Origin: Nemertoderma westbladi
Taxonomy: Eukaryota > Xenacoelomorpha > Nemertodermatida > Nemertodermatidae
Assembly (NCBI GenBank): GCA_032718475.1
Contig: JAUCBJ010008811.1
Span: 54,820-118,819, forward strand
Reading direction: 5' to 3'
DNA: 64,000 nucleotides
Every line of letters starts with the position of its first letter. Position 1 is the first letter of the stretch. The position numbers were made by a program, and so were the translations under genes. The notes under the pieces are model-generated. The model was not told the DNA's origin and searched no databases. It worked only from the letters and a program-made list of their open reading frames with translations. Shown piece after piece: positions 10,468-20,554 of this stretch.

Positions 10468-10857
10468 ATCTGTATATATAAACTATAAGTTATATAAGGT
10501 ATAAGTTTATTTTCTATATAGAGTTTATTATTATCACTCCACCGTACTCTGTCTCGCGAGAATCGCATCAAATAACTCAACAATCGTTTGGCTTTCTGGG
10601 ATGAAATTGTCACACCATCTAGCGGTTATATTATATTATTGCTTTTCTTATTATTATTATTATAAGTATCCATTAATAAAGTAGAAACTAGATACAACTT
10701 CTTAAAATTTCCGAGGCTAATCTCGTTATTTTTCATCGTTATATATCATTATTAATATATTAATACTATATACTAGAGTTCACGTTCATGGACCGATAAT
10801 AACCTAATTTTGGTGAAAGTCTAAACAAGGTGTGAAAATGGTTTTAGCGCGGCGTCG
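10468..10857. other. Noncoding gap with a decayed copy of the ATPase tail
   Basis: AT-rich. The stretch ~10775-10857 (tagagttcacgttcatgg...gtgaaagtctaaacaagg) is a degraded, internally deleted second copy of the ATPase C-terminal coding region at ~10905-11040. No ORF of its own. Confidence 0.5.
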
Positions 10858-11567
10858 CTACTGAGGTATAGACTGAGCCTCAGGGCGTTGGTGAGGTGTG
10901 TTAGAGTTCATATTCGTGGGTTGATAAACAGTTTGCCCTAATGGGTTGAAAATATCACCCCTAACTCTTATACTATCATCCGTTTTTTGATGAAAGTCTA
11001 AGAGAAGGTGTGTGAATGGTTTTTGTGTGGCGTCACTATATGCTTGAACAATAAAATTGCTATTTTTTGGGTACACTTGCCGCGCTATATAGCTTATTTG
11101 ACTTGCGTCGCGGGGATTTTTTGTGAAAATACAATATTGGCATTTAGACTTCTAGTCCGTGTTTCCGCCCCTTTACTGAAGAAATTTTGTGTTATATAGA
11201 TAATGAAACAGGAAGTATGATGGCAGGTTTTTGTGAAGCTTTCTGTCAAACTCTCATCACTCTTACTTTCGCTTAACAAGTCGTCTATAATAATTAGATC
11301 GTTTTCGCGGAAAATAGAATTAATTTTTTGCGGTAAACCTTTGAATAGATGTGTTATACCTGGGAATTCTGGTGGGGTGGCGCCATAAAAGAATAATACA
11401 TGCTTCGGGGTTATATCAAAAACTAAATTTTTATTTTTTACAATTTTTGATACCAGCACTGTTTTTCCGGAAGAACTTGGACCCGCAATAATCATGGCCG
11501 AACCCATCTTGAAAGAGGCGTCGTTTGATGTGATTGGTTCCTGCGATATCGTCGGCTCTCGGGACAT
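10858..11567 (-). pseudogene. Packaging ATPase (A32/FtsK-HerA type), one frameshift
   Basis: Walker A GPSSSGKT near residue 29 and Walker B DLIIIDDL near residue 92 are intact, followed by the ITQNFFSKG segment and the RSLNANIVF stretch typical of Polinton genome-packaging ATPases. The C-terminal part (QAYSDATQKPFTHLLLDFH) lies in another frame; the break is at about 11104. Without the last ~80 residues the enzyme would be incomplete. The 5' end overlaps the pX-like ORF by 76 nt. Confidence 0.9.
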
Positions 11568-12046
11568 TGTTGATAGGTAGGCACTAAGTAGATGGGAAAC
11601 CTAGAAACTTGACGGTTGACGCGTGTACCAGAGGTACTAGGTCTATACCCCCGGCGGGATTGGGCTAATTTTCTGCCTCTTACAGCCGTTATTATGGGTG
11701 ATATTTTCTGATAAGCGTTAAGCCCACTCATTAAACCAGAGATTAGTAGATTTATAAATCCGCCCCTTTGCACCAATCGTTTACGATAAATTCGAATGGG
11801 ATACTTGGCTTTTGGTTTTTTAGCGATCTCGCGTATTGTTTTTTTATGGCGTTTTAACCTCACGATTGTTTGCTCAGGAATTTTTACGTTACCATTTAAT
11901 ACATTTAGAATAATATTAATTAGAAAACTTATAAGTTCGTCGGTACCGCCGACGCGTAAGAAGGTTTTTCTACGGTTGAGGGAGGCGTTAGATAAGAACT
12001 TTAAATCCCCCTCAAATTGTTTAATTAAAGCTTTGAGTGATTTCAT
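11492..12046 (-). CDS. pX-like small basic protein of Polintons/adintoviruses
   Basis: A 184-aa ORF. Residues 1-75 match a motif common in Polintons: RKTFLRVGGTDELISFL, then ILNVLNGNV, then a lysine/arginine helix (RLKRHKKTIREIAKK). Next comes a basic segment and RGGFINLLISGLMSGL, reminiscent of the GG-x-L-hydrophobic end of adenovirus core peptide pX. The last ~45 residues are low complexity and overlap the ATPase start, so the native stop may be earlier. Likely a DNA-condensing virion component; this is inferred from charge and motif. Confidence 0.7.
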   Translation of the reverse strand: MKSLKALIKQFEGDLKFLSNASLNRRKTFLRVGGTDELISFLINIILNVLNGNVKIPEQTIVRLKRHKKTIREIAKKPKAKYPIRIYRKRLVQRGGFINLLISGLMSGLNAYQKISPIITAVRGRKLAQSRRGYRPSTSGTRVNRQVSRFPIYLVPTYQQCPESRRYRRNQSHQTTPLSRWVRP

Positions 12047-12476
12047 TACATATATTAATAACTTATATAAACGAGAACAATAATTGTAAGTAATAAAACA
12101 CCACCACCGTTATAAATAGTATCGATTATATGCGTGGGTGGGGTTTTTCACGCGATAAAACCGAGCAATTATAGGAACCGGCACTCTTTAAAACCTAACA
12201 TCAATAATAATTAATAAAATACATTATATAACGCGAACAATGAATTAATTTTGACATACTGACTGACAGAAAGACCGACAAATAGACAGATAGACTAGAT
12301 TTATGTAAATATAAACCGACATCAGAAATGAAATTGACGCCCTTGACAACCTAAGACTACCGATAAAACACGTTATATATAATGTGAATAATGTTAATAT
12401 CCGCGTTTATTTAAAAACCTAACGAGATCCCACCGGACAAACCTAAAACTGGCACCAGAAATGAAAAAATTAAATA
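12047..12476. other. Noncoding gap sharing a block with a distant tandem repeat
   Basis: No ORF. About 100 bp at 12244-12345 (tgacagaaagaccgacaaat...gactagatttatg...gacatcagaaatgaaat) match, in reverse complement, the unit of the tandem repeat at 41557-42105. Confidence 0.6.
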
Positions 12477-13037
12477 TTAAATATTTCTACCTAAATGACT
12501 ATCTAAATTACCGATAAAATTCAAAAACTTTGGAAAAAATACTCGAAATATCCCGGGTCTTGCCATACACACAACATTTCGTGTGTAAAAAACGCAAAAT
12601 GTTATGATATTAGAACTAGTTTTACCCCGACGATAAAACTGCACAAGAATATTATTAAATATCTCCAGCTCATATTTCACCTCCACATTATAATAATTAT
12701 CTAAAAAATGAAACCCAACCGTTTTCATTAATTTGCTATAGTCTATGTCTAGATTGTTAATAATATAAGTTTGGCTATTGATTGAAATAAAAGTTAGTTT
12801 ATAATCAGTATGCTTATATATATACTTAATAATTTTTTTTATTTTAGGCGATTTACCGAGTACAGTGACCTTACCGCTCGGGAAAAAGAGACACGTCCAT
12901 CCGCAAATTTTGGCGATATATTGAAAAGGCTTTAAGATGAGTTTTCCATTTCGAATTCGTTTAGCCAGCACATCGAATGATATGCACCCATCAACCAACC
13001 TCAAACTTATATTACTGTTGACAACACTAAAAGACAT
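12477..13037 (-). CDS. TBP-like (TATA-binding-protein fold) protein
   Basis: Intact 186-aa ORF, about the length of the two-repeat TBP core. In the first half, VVNSNISLRL opens, followed by a FDVLAKRIRNG helix region, and residues 52-61 read FPSGKVTVLG, closely matching the FSSGK-x-x-x-TG strand-turn of TBP. A basic helix KIKKIIKYIYK follows. The second half repeats the plan: DIDYSKLMKTVGF, then YELEIF at 122-127 (TBP has Y-x-PELF), an YRR, and a strand ITFCVFYTRNVV. The E2 copy independently keeps FPSGAVTIVG and YTPELF, which strengthens the call. In cells TBP nucleates transcription initiation at TATA boxes; here it could direct element-specific transcription. It sits between PolB and the pX-like gene. 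The fold is inferred from motifs only. Confidence 0.6.
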   Translation of the reverse strand: MSFSVVNSNISLRLVDGCISFDVLAKRIRNGKLILKPFQYIAKICGWTCLFFPSGKVTVLGKSPKIKKIIKYIYKHTDYKLTFISINSQTYIINNLDIDYSKLMKTVGFHFLDNYYNVEVKYELEIFNNILVQFYRRGKTSSNIITFCVFYTRNVVCMARPGIFRVFFPKFLNFIGNLDSHLGRNI

Positions 13038-13046
13038 CGCAATCCG

Positions 13047-16000
13047 CTATTCTATAATGGGCGGCATATAAAGCTTAGGGGCGGGCGCTTTACGATCCAA
13101 ATGTGTTTTATAATGGCCGTAAGGTAGACTTTCATTAGTCGATGTGTAGTACCTTTTATCTTCCCACAGTGTTAGCGATTTTTTTCTTTGTGAAACGGTG
13201 TATATTTTATGTAAATTAGATTGAAACCTTTGACTGTATTCATAATGCTCGCTAACCTCGTTATATACTTTTAAATATGATTCGTGGGAGAGTTTCTTTT
13301 TTATAACCATTTTTCCTACGCCTTTAGCGGCACATTGTGGAACTGACCCCCCACGAAAGCTATAACATTTTGGTCTAAGTAAAATAACCTGGTCAAACGG
13401 GATAGACTTCCCTTCATCCTTTAAATATCTATATTTCCCTTTCTGTTCTACTGTATACAACGGATGTGTAATAGGATAATTTGAACAGTCTAAAACTTTT
13501 TTTGATTGTAACGCAGATAAAAATTGGTGTTGGGATAAACCAACACAATGTAAAAAAAAGAATCCGTGTCCCCACCTAACAAATTTATACTACAATTTAA
13601 TTCGGCTTCCAGGGGCTTTAATTTCTCGTAGAAGAAACTGCAATAATCTAACTTCGACAGGTCCAATACAGCTTGCCCTAAAAAAATAGGTTTATGCAAA
13701 CAAACCGCAGTCTTAGATAGGACATGACCCGATAATGAATCAGTGAACATAATTAAATTTTCGTGATTCGGCTTGGATAATAATAAGTCACATTTCTCGA
13801 TTGAATTACATAAGCGAAATGAGACACGGTCCCGTATATTCTCCATGCTTTTCCCGAAAAGCGCGTTATTTGTTCCTTTGTGAAACTTATCATAAAAGTC
13901 ATTGCTTGCTATTTTTCTTTGCTGGGTGTTATATTCAATAAAATCCTTAAAAATGTAACCTTGCTTAAATTTAATAAGTTTATGAACTTTAATCAAGCGC
14001 ATACCATGATCAATATAAAAGCGCAATAATTTTAGATGCACACCGTACTCATACTTATCAAATTGGGTTAACATCAATTTTTTTGCTGGGCTATTGAAAA
14101 TTTTATCACCATTATAATGTCGCCAAAGACTTTTCATGTGTGGACTGAGATACCTACTATCGAGTTTAATATGCTCCGGTGCAAATGGAAGCTCGGCTGT
14201 GGCATCATGAATAGTCATTGGGTATTCAAGGTCTACAATTGCGAAGTATCCATATATTTCGTCAATTTCCAGACTCATGATATCGACACTATCAACATCC
14301 AACCATTCAAAGTCAGAATAAGGAAGTTTCTCCGACAAAGAACCGCTATATAAACTGTTGAAATCTAAATTATATAAATGAGCTTCGGGTTTATTAGGGT
14401 CGTATGTTTCTGTGCCTGGTATATTCGCATTTGCCATGTGAAGGTTGGTGTAAGAAACTCCGCCCCTAATGGAATTTTCGAATGTTAAATACATTTCATG
14501 GTCTGCAAGTAGACGAATATGTGACTTGGAAAATCTCAAAGCCGCGTCCCAACTAACCCCCGCCATCGTGTAATAGTTCGACACCTCAAGCGAATAATGT
14601 TTAGTACAATATGCGCGAAAATTTTCAAAAATATCGGCTAGCAGCAACACGTCAAGATGTAAGTAAGCTTCCAAATAATCAAAAAGTGTCTCACATTGAA
14701 ATTGCTCCCACGAAAGATGTGCAAATGTATATTCTTCAGGGCTAATAGATGATAATGTTAATTCACTGTAAAACTCTTTTGGATGCGGTAATTTAGTATC
14801 CCCCAATTTACTTAAGGAATTGACATATTCGTAAGGAAAAACTGACTTACGGCGTAAAATTTCGTTGGTAACATTTGGATATAATTTTCTCATTTGCTTC
14901 ACGGTGTGTGGAATAACGGTTGTTAAATCTGACACATCTTTTGTCAAAAACCCAGCCAAAGCAGAAAGGGAAAATCCCATAAACACGAATGAATCAATAA
15001 ACTGTATAGTTATTGATTTGCTGGTTGGGAGCCCTCTTACGTCCTTTTCTGGAATAGCATAACCAAGAACGCTAAGTGCTTCTGACATTGGAATATCGAT
15101 GCGGAGTGAGATATATCTTTCAGTATTTTTTGCAATGGTTTCAATGTTCCAATTTTTATATTTACTACTGGCAAACCCTTTTTGTAAAATTAAATGTGAA
15201 TCATAAAAAAAAAATTATGACAGACAACTGGGAATAGGTGACGTTTAACACTTAATTGTTTATTACAGGAAATACACGCCGCACCAATGAAAGCCCCGTT
15301 GTAATGGTTGTGATGCATCACACTTGGATTTATATCTTCCCGAAAAAATGATTTACAATTAAAGCAATTTGTGGTACGCATATAAGCTTGGTATTGTGTG
15401 TGATCCAGGTGTTTGGGGTGGTGTGTGTTAAAGGTAGACCATTCATAACACTTAAATAAATCAAAAACCAGACTATCAATAAAATTCTGTACCGAGTTAT
15501 TATCGATATTTTGTCTAAATGTAGACAAAAAATAATTTGGGGGGTTAATTAATTCACCGTTGGAGACAATCAAATATGAAACAGCCGACGGGAGATGTTC
15601 GGCTATATAATATTTTTTTACATTATTTGTTGGGGCTAGTACCACTTCGAAATCCATATATACTATGAAAGGTGTACTGACAGACTTATAGTAATTAGTA
15701 AAACGTAAATTCAGTTTAGATGGCATCTCCTCTATTTGGCGCCCGCCTTGCCAACACCCTAATCTATGGCGTTCTAACGCATTTGGACTGTAGAAACCAC
15801 GAATACACCGCTCACAACGATGACAATGATGGTCGCTATTGCCTTCCCCACGACTATTAAATAATCTATTTAAGTTACAAACCCCGACGATGTGATTTGT
15901 TGAGGTTAAATTTTGACGTTCAATAAGCAATAAATTTAGCAATCTTTTACCTTCAGCTTTTTTAGCGCTCGGTTGCCGTAGAAAGGAAATTTTTTCACTA

Positions 16001-17059
16001 CTTCTATCAAAATACAATAAATTTATTAAATAATTTGGATTATTTTTTTCAAACTTTAGAATATTTAGTTTCCATGATAGGGTAGAGTCTAATTCGCTTA
16101 AATTAAAAAACCCTAAATACTGATTATAAGAACTTTGGCGTGAAACATGGCGCAGTGTGTGATCATCCGATATATGTTTTGAAAATTCTGCTGTCAGGAC
16201 CACCCACTTAAAACATTCACCTTCATTACACGGTACATTTATTATACAATGTTTATTTTTTAATTTTGTCGGGATTGATTGGTTGGCATCACCGCTATGT
16301 CCAAAACGATATACCGATCGCAAGTATGACGCAATAGTAAGTTTGATGCGCGATAGAGTTACAAGTTTCCAGCCGCTACCCCGCCTAATAAATTGCGATA
16401 TTTTTTCACCGATATGGGAAATGACTTGATGATTCGTCAAAATCCGAGCTATTTTCAATATAATTATCTGTACCGATCGAAGTAAAATGGAATTCTTCTT
16501 CTAGAGTATAATTAGCATCATCACGTTCCATTATCACTGAAGCAATTACCCACACTTTATAAAACATATCAATAAAAGCCGGTGCCGCCGTGTTAAAAGC
16601 GCGCGAAGCATATGACACATTATGGGTATATTCCTGAACGCGTGATTCGTGACATGTTTTTGAGAGATAAAAACCTTCGTTGGGTGTATCTGAACTGTTT
16701 GTAATGCTTACAGGCGAACCAATGTTGAGATCCGGTTGAAATGTCGGTTCTGATTGTTTTTGGTTATGTTTGCATTTGCGGGAATTGTAATGGTTTTGAT
16801 GGCAACTATGTTTGATATATGAATCGAAGTTTTCAAAATCATCAGAGCATGTCGGGCAGGATAGCGTGTAACCGCAGTAGGTGTAATTCGGGCGAGACAA
16901 CCCGCAACATATATTACTGTGAAATATTGCTATTCTTTCAGAAGTAGTTCGGCAATTACAATTATCGCAAACATACCCATCGAAATGTGCGCGTAAATGC
17001 CGTAAATAATTTTTCTTAAGTATAGTACAACCGCAAAAAACGCAATTAATCTCCATCAT
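13047..17059 (-). pseudogene. Polinton protein-primed DNA polymerase B, three frameshifts
   Basis: Spans about 1,330 codons from an ATG at 17059, in four open segments. The N-terminus has Cys/His finger motifs (CVFCGC...H-x3-H, CDNCNC). Exonuclease I is YMDFE near 15,650 and exonuclease II YDSHL near 15,200. Polymerase motif A is DFNSLY near 14,350, motif B K-x2-NNALFGK near 13,865 and motif C GGDTDS near 13,565; all are present. Breaks fall near 16,435, in an A10 run at ~15,206-15,216, and in an A8 tract at ~13,552. Two of the three are homopolymers, so sequencing error is possible. This class replicates linear genomes from a terminal protein primer. Confidence 0.9.
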
Positions 17060-17352
17060 TATAATTATTATTATTACGATTATAATATATTTATTAACGT
17101 AGGTACAGAAAACATATTTACAATATGCCGATGAAAGAGATGCGGCAGATTTTATGTAGATAAATATATCCAATACCCAGTCAACCAGCCACCCACGCTA
17201 GAAACCGTTTAACCAACCAAAATTTACTGAACTGACATTATCCTATTTATATGCTCTATTAACTATGTTGTATAATCGCGTGTAAGAGTATTTAAATAGT
17301 ATTGACATGTGTCACCACCCGAGTTTGGTGTTATGCGTTTAATGTCACATAT
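17060..17352. other. Noncoding gap upstream of PolB
   Basis: Contains an ATT-rich tract just before the PolB start and otherwise nothing recognised. Presumably holds the PolB promoter. Confidence 0.4.
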
Positions 17353-17985
17353 TTAATATGCGCGGTAAAATGTCGAATTAATCTCTTCCCCATACGGCGT
17401 TAAATTCGTCGGTAAAAGCCCAAAATAATCATCTGAATAAATATTAGAAATGTAGAGTATTGCCGCATTACATTGTTGGCATATAAGCTGGCATATTTTA
17501 TCGCCCGATGTTACAACGTATTCCTTAGATGTGTTGTTAATCAATATAATTACAAGTTGATCTATATTACCGCGCGCAACGCCGGAATCAACCGCACATT
17601 CTGCAACATCGATGCCAATTTTTGTCAAGCTAAAAGTCGGTGTAATTCTTCCAAAATAATTGGCGGGTAAATATATTTTAACACCCGTCTCAATTAACAT
17701 CCGTGAGTGCGGCTCTATTGTTCTATTCACGGCGCTATATATGTCAATCCCAGCTGGGCTATATGAACCGCATACAGGTGCCCGAGCTGCCGGGCTTAAC
17801 AATTCAATTTTAATTGGAATAATTGAATTAGGACCGCGGTAACTATTTTCAGCTTGTATTATTGGAAACATTTTTTTATTATGGTGTATTTTACCTAAAA
17901 AAATTCCTAAAAGAAAGGTAACAATGAATAATATATTTGAAAAAATGATCTTATCTATAGACTCAAGCTGCCCCAGTATTGTCAT
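17353..17985 (-). CDS. Membrane-anchored dUTPase-like protein
   Basis: Intact 210-aa ORF with a trimeric dUTPase layout. Motif 1 is SPAGIDIYSA (76-85), motif 2 GRITPTFSLT (112-121), motif 3 ECAVDSGVARGNI (129-141) and motif 4 GDKICQLI (161-168). Motif 2 lacks the usual R-S-G core and motif 3 lacks the usual tyrosine, though it keeps the aspartate. The C-terminus lacks a clear F-G-S-T-G P-loop-like motif. Residues ~13-31 form a hydrophobic helix followed by HHNKK, so the protein would be tethered to a membrane with the dUTPase domain on one side. dUTPases hydrolyse dUTP to keep uracil out of DNA; the altered motifs make enzymatic activity doubtful, and a binding or regulatory role is possible. 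Confidence 0.75.
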   Translation of the reverse strand: MTILGQLESIDKIIFSNILFIVTFLLGIFLGKIHHNKKMFPIIQAENSYRGPNSIIPIKIELLSPAARAPVCGSYSPAGIDIYSAVNRTIEPHSRMLIETGVKIYLPANYFGRITPTFSLTKIGIDVAECAVDSGVARGNIDQLVIILINNTSKEYVVTSGDKICQLICQQCNAAILYISNIYSDDYFGLLPTNLTPYGEEINSTFYRAY

Positions 17986-18576
17986 GTTGCTTAATCAATA
18001 ATATTTTGACCAATGGATATATTTATAATGGGTGTGTCTTTAAAACGCCGTTCGCGTGCCGCAATCGTTCGTTTTTAGTAAATGATTACAGAAAAATATC
18101 TGTTGTGAGAGAAAGTTTGCGATCCCGGCATTAAATTAAATTCGCTCATGCTTAAAATTATGAAACTTCTAAGAAGCTACACAGTTAATACAGTTGACGT
18201 CAATCAATTTAACCGTGAGTAGTAATATTCTGCGGAATTTTGAGGGTGTGTCTATAAAAATTTATATAGGCCGCATTAATCGCCGCCGCAAGCTGTTACC
18301 ACTTACGTCAACCAATTTAAGCGTAAATAAATATTTTCCTCGAAATTTATAGGAAGTTTTTCAAAAAAAATTCTCTCAGGACAATAGCGATTAATCCGGT
18401 TGAGTGGTTAAAATATACCCGTTTTCCCGATAGCCCATCATTATATTATAAATACGTCGTAAAATACTTTATTTTGTCATTCGGGTTAATTCATTATTTC
18501 ATATTTTTCGCACATTGTATAGCGCAATATTATTGTATTTTTACACTTAATTATTAATATTTCACAAAATTTGTTG
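17986..18576. promoter_or_regulatory. Divergent intergenic region of E1
   Basis: About 590 bp between the leftward dUTPase-like gene and the rightward 430-aa ORF. It contains related blocks gggtgtgtctttaaaacgcc (~18030) and gagggtgtgtctataaaaat (~18241), the latter with a TATA-like ctataaaa. Two ttgacgtcaatcaattt / ttacgtcaaccaattt blocks lie near 18194 and 18303, and the 25-nt block shared with 5810-5834 lies at 18341-18365. The layout suits a two-way promoter; this is inference. Confidence 0.5.
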
Positions 18577-19869
18577 ATGGAATCTGCGAAACCATCACAA
18601 CCAAAAATGATGTCATTAAGCGGTAGCTCTACTGATAGCACGCCCGCCCCATACGTATCGGTGATTACAGGTAAGAGTGTGTGGGGCCTCGAGTGTTTGG
18701 GTGAAGGAATAGAAATAAAAGCATTTAACGGGAAATACGTTCGATTCAGCCGTTGGGGTGATACAAAAGGACACAACGTCGTGCAAGAATCGGTAAGTCT
18801 TACTTACCAGAACATAAGATTCCTGTTTGACTTCCTCAATTATAATAAAATAGCCGTTGAATATTACAAGGAATACACCAGAGGCAATTTGCTTATAACA
18901 CCAATAAATCATGCGTACTTACGCATTGGGAAAAACGGTGCATCAATTTTTATCTCGCGAAAAATTCTAGATGTCTTACAAAGCATCTACGGCAAAGTCG
19001 TTCTTTCCCGTATTGAACCAAAAAAGAAGGAAATTCATGATGAGAATTTTATGGAGTTCGAAGATTGTGGGTACATTGGATATATCTACGACTTTGAAGG
19101 GCAACGATTTGTCGGCGTTTGGGAAGTGGATGATATAGGTAGACAGCGGAAGGGTGTTCTATATTACGATGGGTTGAATCTCAGAGCGGATGAATTCTGT
19201 TTGCTCGACTTTAACATAGATAATAATGTTAAGGAGAATATCGACGAGGTTAGTGTAAGGTACACATCGATCGTTAACGAAAACGGGATATATTTGTCCC
19301 ACAACTTCGACACCAAGGCTATTTTCATCCCTCGAAACAACGCAAATGTCAAGATAATTAAGGAATTACAGAAGTACGTGGGCCACGATATTCCGTCTGG
19401 GTGTGAGTTTCTACCGATTAAAAAGTTAGTTGTTGAGGCTGCGATTGATGAATTAGTGGACGAGGAACTAATGAAAGTGGAAATGCCGGACAACGCTAGT
19501 CAGCTGAAGACGTCCGAAGCAGTAAAAGTCACTGCTAAGAAAATGGATGAGAAAAAAATCTGGTTGCCCGCGATTGCAGAAAATGAGCGGGTAGACAGCG
19601 CTGAAAAAAAGAATGATTATAAGGATATTGATACCCTCGTTGGAGGTGTGAGCGCTCAGATGAAGATGAAAACACCTAAAGCCATGAAAGAACAAGCGCT
19701 TAAGCGAAAAATTGATCTCATCGTGAATAAAACACCTAGCTATGAGTATGAAGATATCAGCGACTTTGAAGAGGACATCGTCAATGATACGGATGATGGC
19801 GAAGACATTTGCAATGAAATCGAGACTAATGGGCAACCTCAAATAAAGAAGAATAAACATTCAGTGTGA
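18577..19869 (+). CDS. Unknown 430-aa protein, possible PC4-like N-terminal domain
   Basis: Intact ORF; I take the ATG at 18577 (MESAKPSQPKMMSL). Not recognised. Residues ~50-95 (FNGKYVRFSRW, then ESVSLTYQNIRFLFDFL) weakly resemble a PC4/SUB1 single-stranded-DNA-binding domain, in which G-K-x-V-strands precede an S-L-x-x-Q helix. The middle is a mixed alpha/beta region and the last ~130 residues are charged and disordered, ending in an acidic DFEEDIVNDTDDGED stretch and a basic KKNKH tail. It occupies the end where an integrase is often found in Polintons, but no DDE motif is evident. It is transcribed divergently from the dUTPase-like gene. Confidence 0.7.
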   Translation: MESAKPSQPKMMSLSGSSTDSTPAPYVSVITGKSVWGLECLGEGIEIKAFNGKYVRFSRWGDTKGHNVVQESVSLTYQNIRFLFDFLNYNKIAVEYYKEYTRGNLLITPINHAYLRIGKNGASIFISRKILDVLQSIYGKVVLSRIEPKKKEIHDENFMEFEDCGYIGYIYDFEGQRFVGVWEVDDIGRQRKGVLYYDGLNLRADEFCLLDFNIDNNVKENIDEVSVRYTSIVNENGIYLSHNFDTKAIFIPRNNANVKIIKELQKYVGHDIPSGCEFLPIKKLVVEAAIDELVDEELMKVEMPDNASQLKTSEAVKVTAKKMDEKKIWLPAIAENERVDSAEKKNDYKDIDTLVGGVSAQMKMKTPKAMKEQALKRKIDLIVNKTPSYEYEDISDFEEDIVNDTDDGEDICNEIETNGQPQIKKNKHSV

Positions 19870-20101
19870 ATCTTCGAGCGGTAGAAACTTTATTATATAA
19901 ATAGACCATGTTCGTAGGCGGTGTCGCCGCAACGAGTCGGGCATGGTTAAATTATTATTATTATTTTGTGGTGGTAAATTATTTGTTGGTATAATGAATT
20001 ATCGATTGAAATAAATATTATATAAATTTATTTATAGTATTATACATTATTATACACATATTTATATATTTATTACTTTATTTTATTTATTATACACGGA
20101 T

Positions 20102-20554
20102 ATGTTGGGGGAAAATGAACTTGTGGTGGATGAAGTAGATATGGATGTGGAGGAAGAGGTGGAAGAGGTGGAAGATGTGGATGATGTGGATGTGGCGGCT
20201 GAAATAGCGAAGGAGAATGAAGCAATATTGGTGGCTATGTATGCGAGGGAGAAAGAAGAAGCGCGGTTGGAGAGGTTGTTAAATCCAAGAAATGAATGGG
20301 AGGAGATAGAGAAGAACCATTATTTGGAGGAAGAGGCGAGAAGGAACAGCGCGTGGGGTGAAGATTGGGAGTTGGAGATGGAGGCTGAGGGGGTTAGGAG
20401 AGCGAGGGAGGCTGAGAGGTGTGCACAGGAGAAGGTGATGAAAGAAAGGATTGAGATGTTAGAAGGAATGATGGGGATGTTGGGTGATGGTGGTGGTGGT
20501 AATGGTAATAATGTGGAGGATGTAGATAGCGAGGATAGCGGGATAAATGGGTGA
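20102..20554 (+). CDS. Acidic coiled-coil ORF next to the right TIR
   Basis: A 150-aa ORF, unrecognised. Residues 8-35 are almost entirely D/E/V, followed by a long charged heptad-like region (EAILVAMYAREKEEARLERLL and on) and a glycine/asparagine-rich acidic tail. The last ~35 codons and 3' flank are duplicated inside the right TIR (20743-20890) and, inverted, inside the left TIR, so the TIRs have captured part of this gene. 19870-20101 is AT-rich with no feature recognised. Confidence 0.5.
   Translation: MLGENELVVDEVDMDVEEEVEEVEDVDDVDVAAEIAKENEAILVAMYAREKEEARLERLLNPRNEWEEIEKNHYLEEEARRNSAWGEDWELEMEAEGVRRAREAERCAQEKVMKERIEMLEGMMGMLGDGGGGNGNNVEDVDSEDSGING

Noticed and set aside
18486-19860. 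Minus-strand ORFs opposite the 430-aa ORF
   Set aside because: Shadows of the plus-strand gene, which has a coherent composition and start.
18577-19869. Reading this ORF as the Polinton integrase
   Set aside because: No HHCC finger and no D-D-35-E pattern could be seen.
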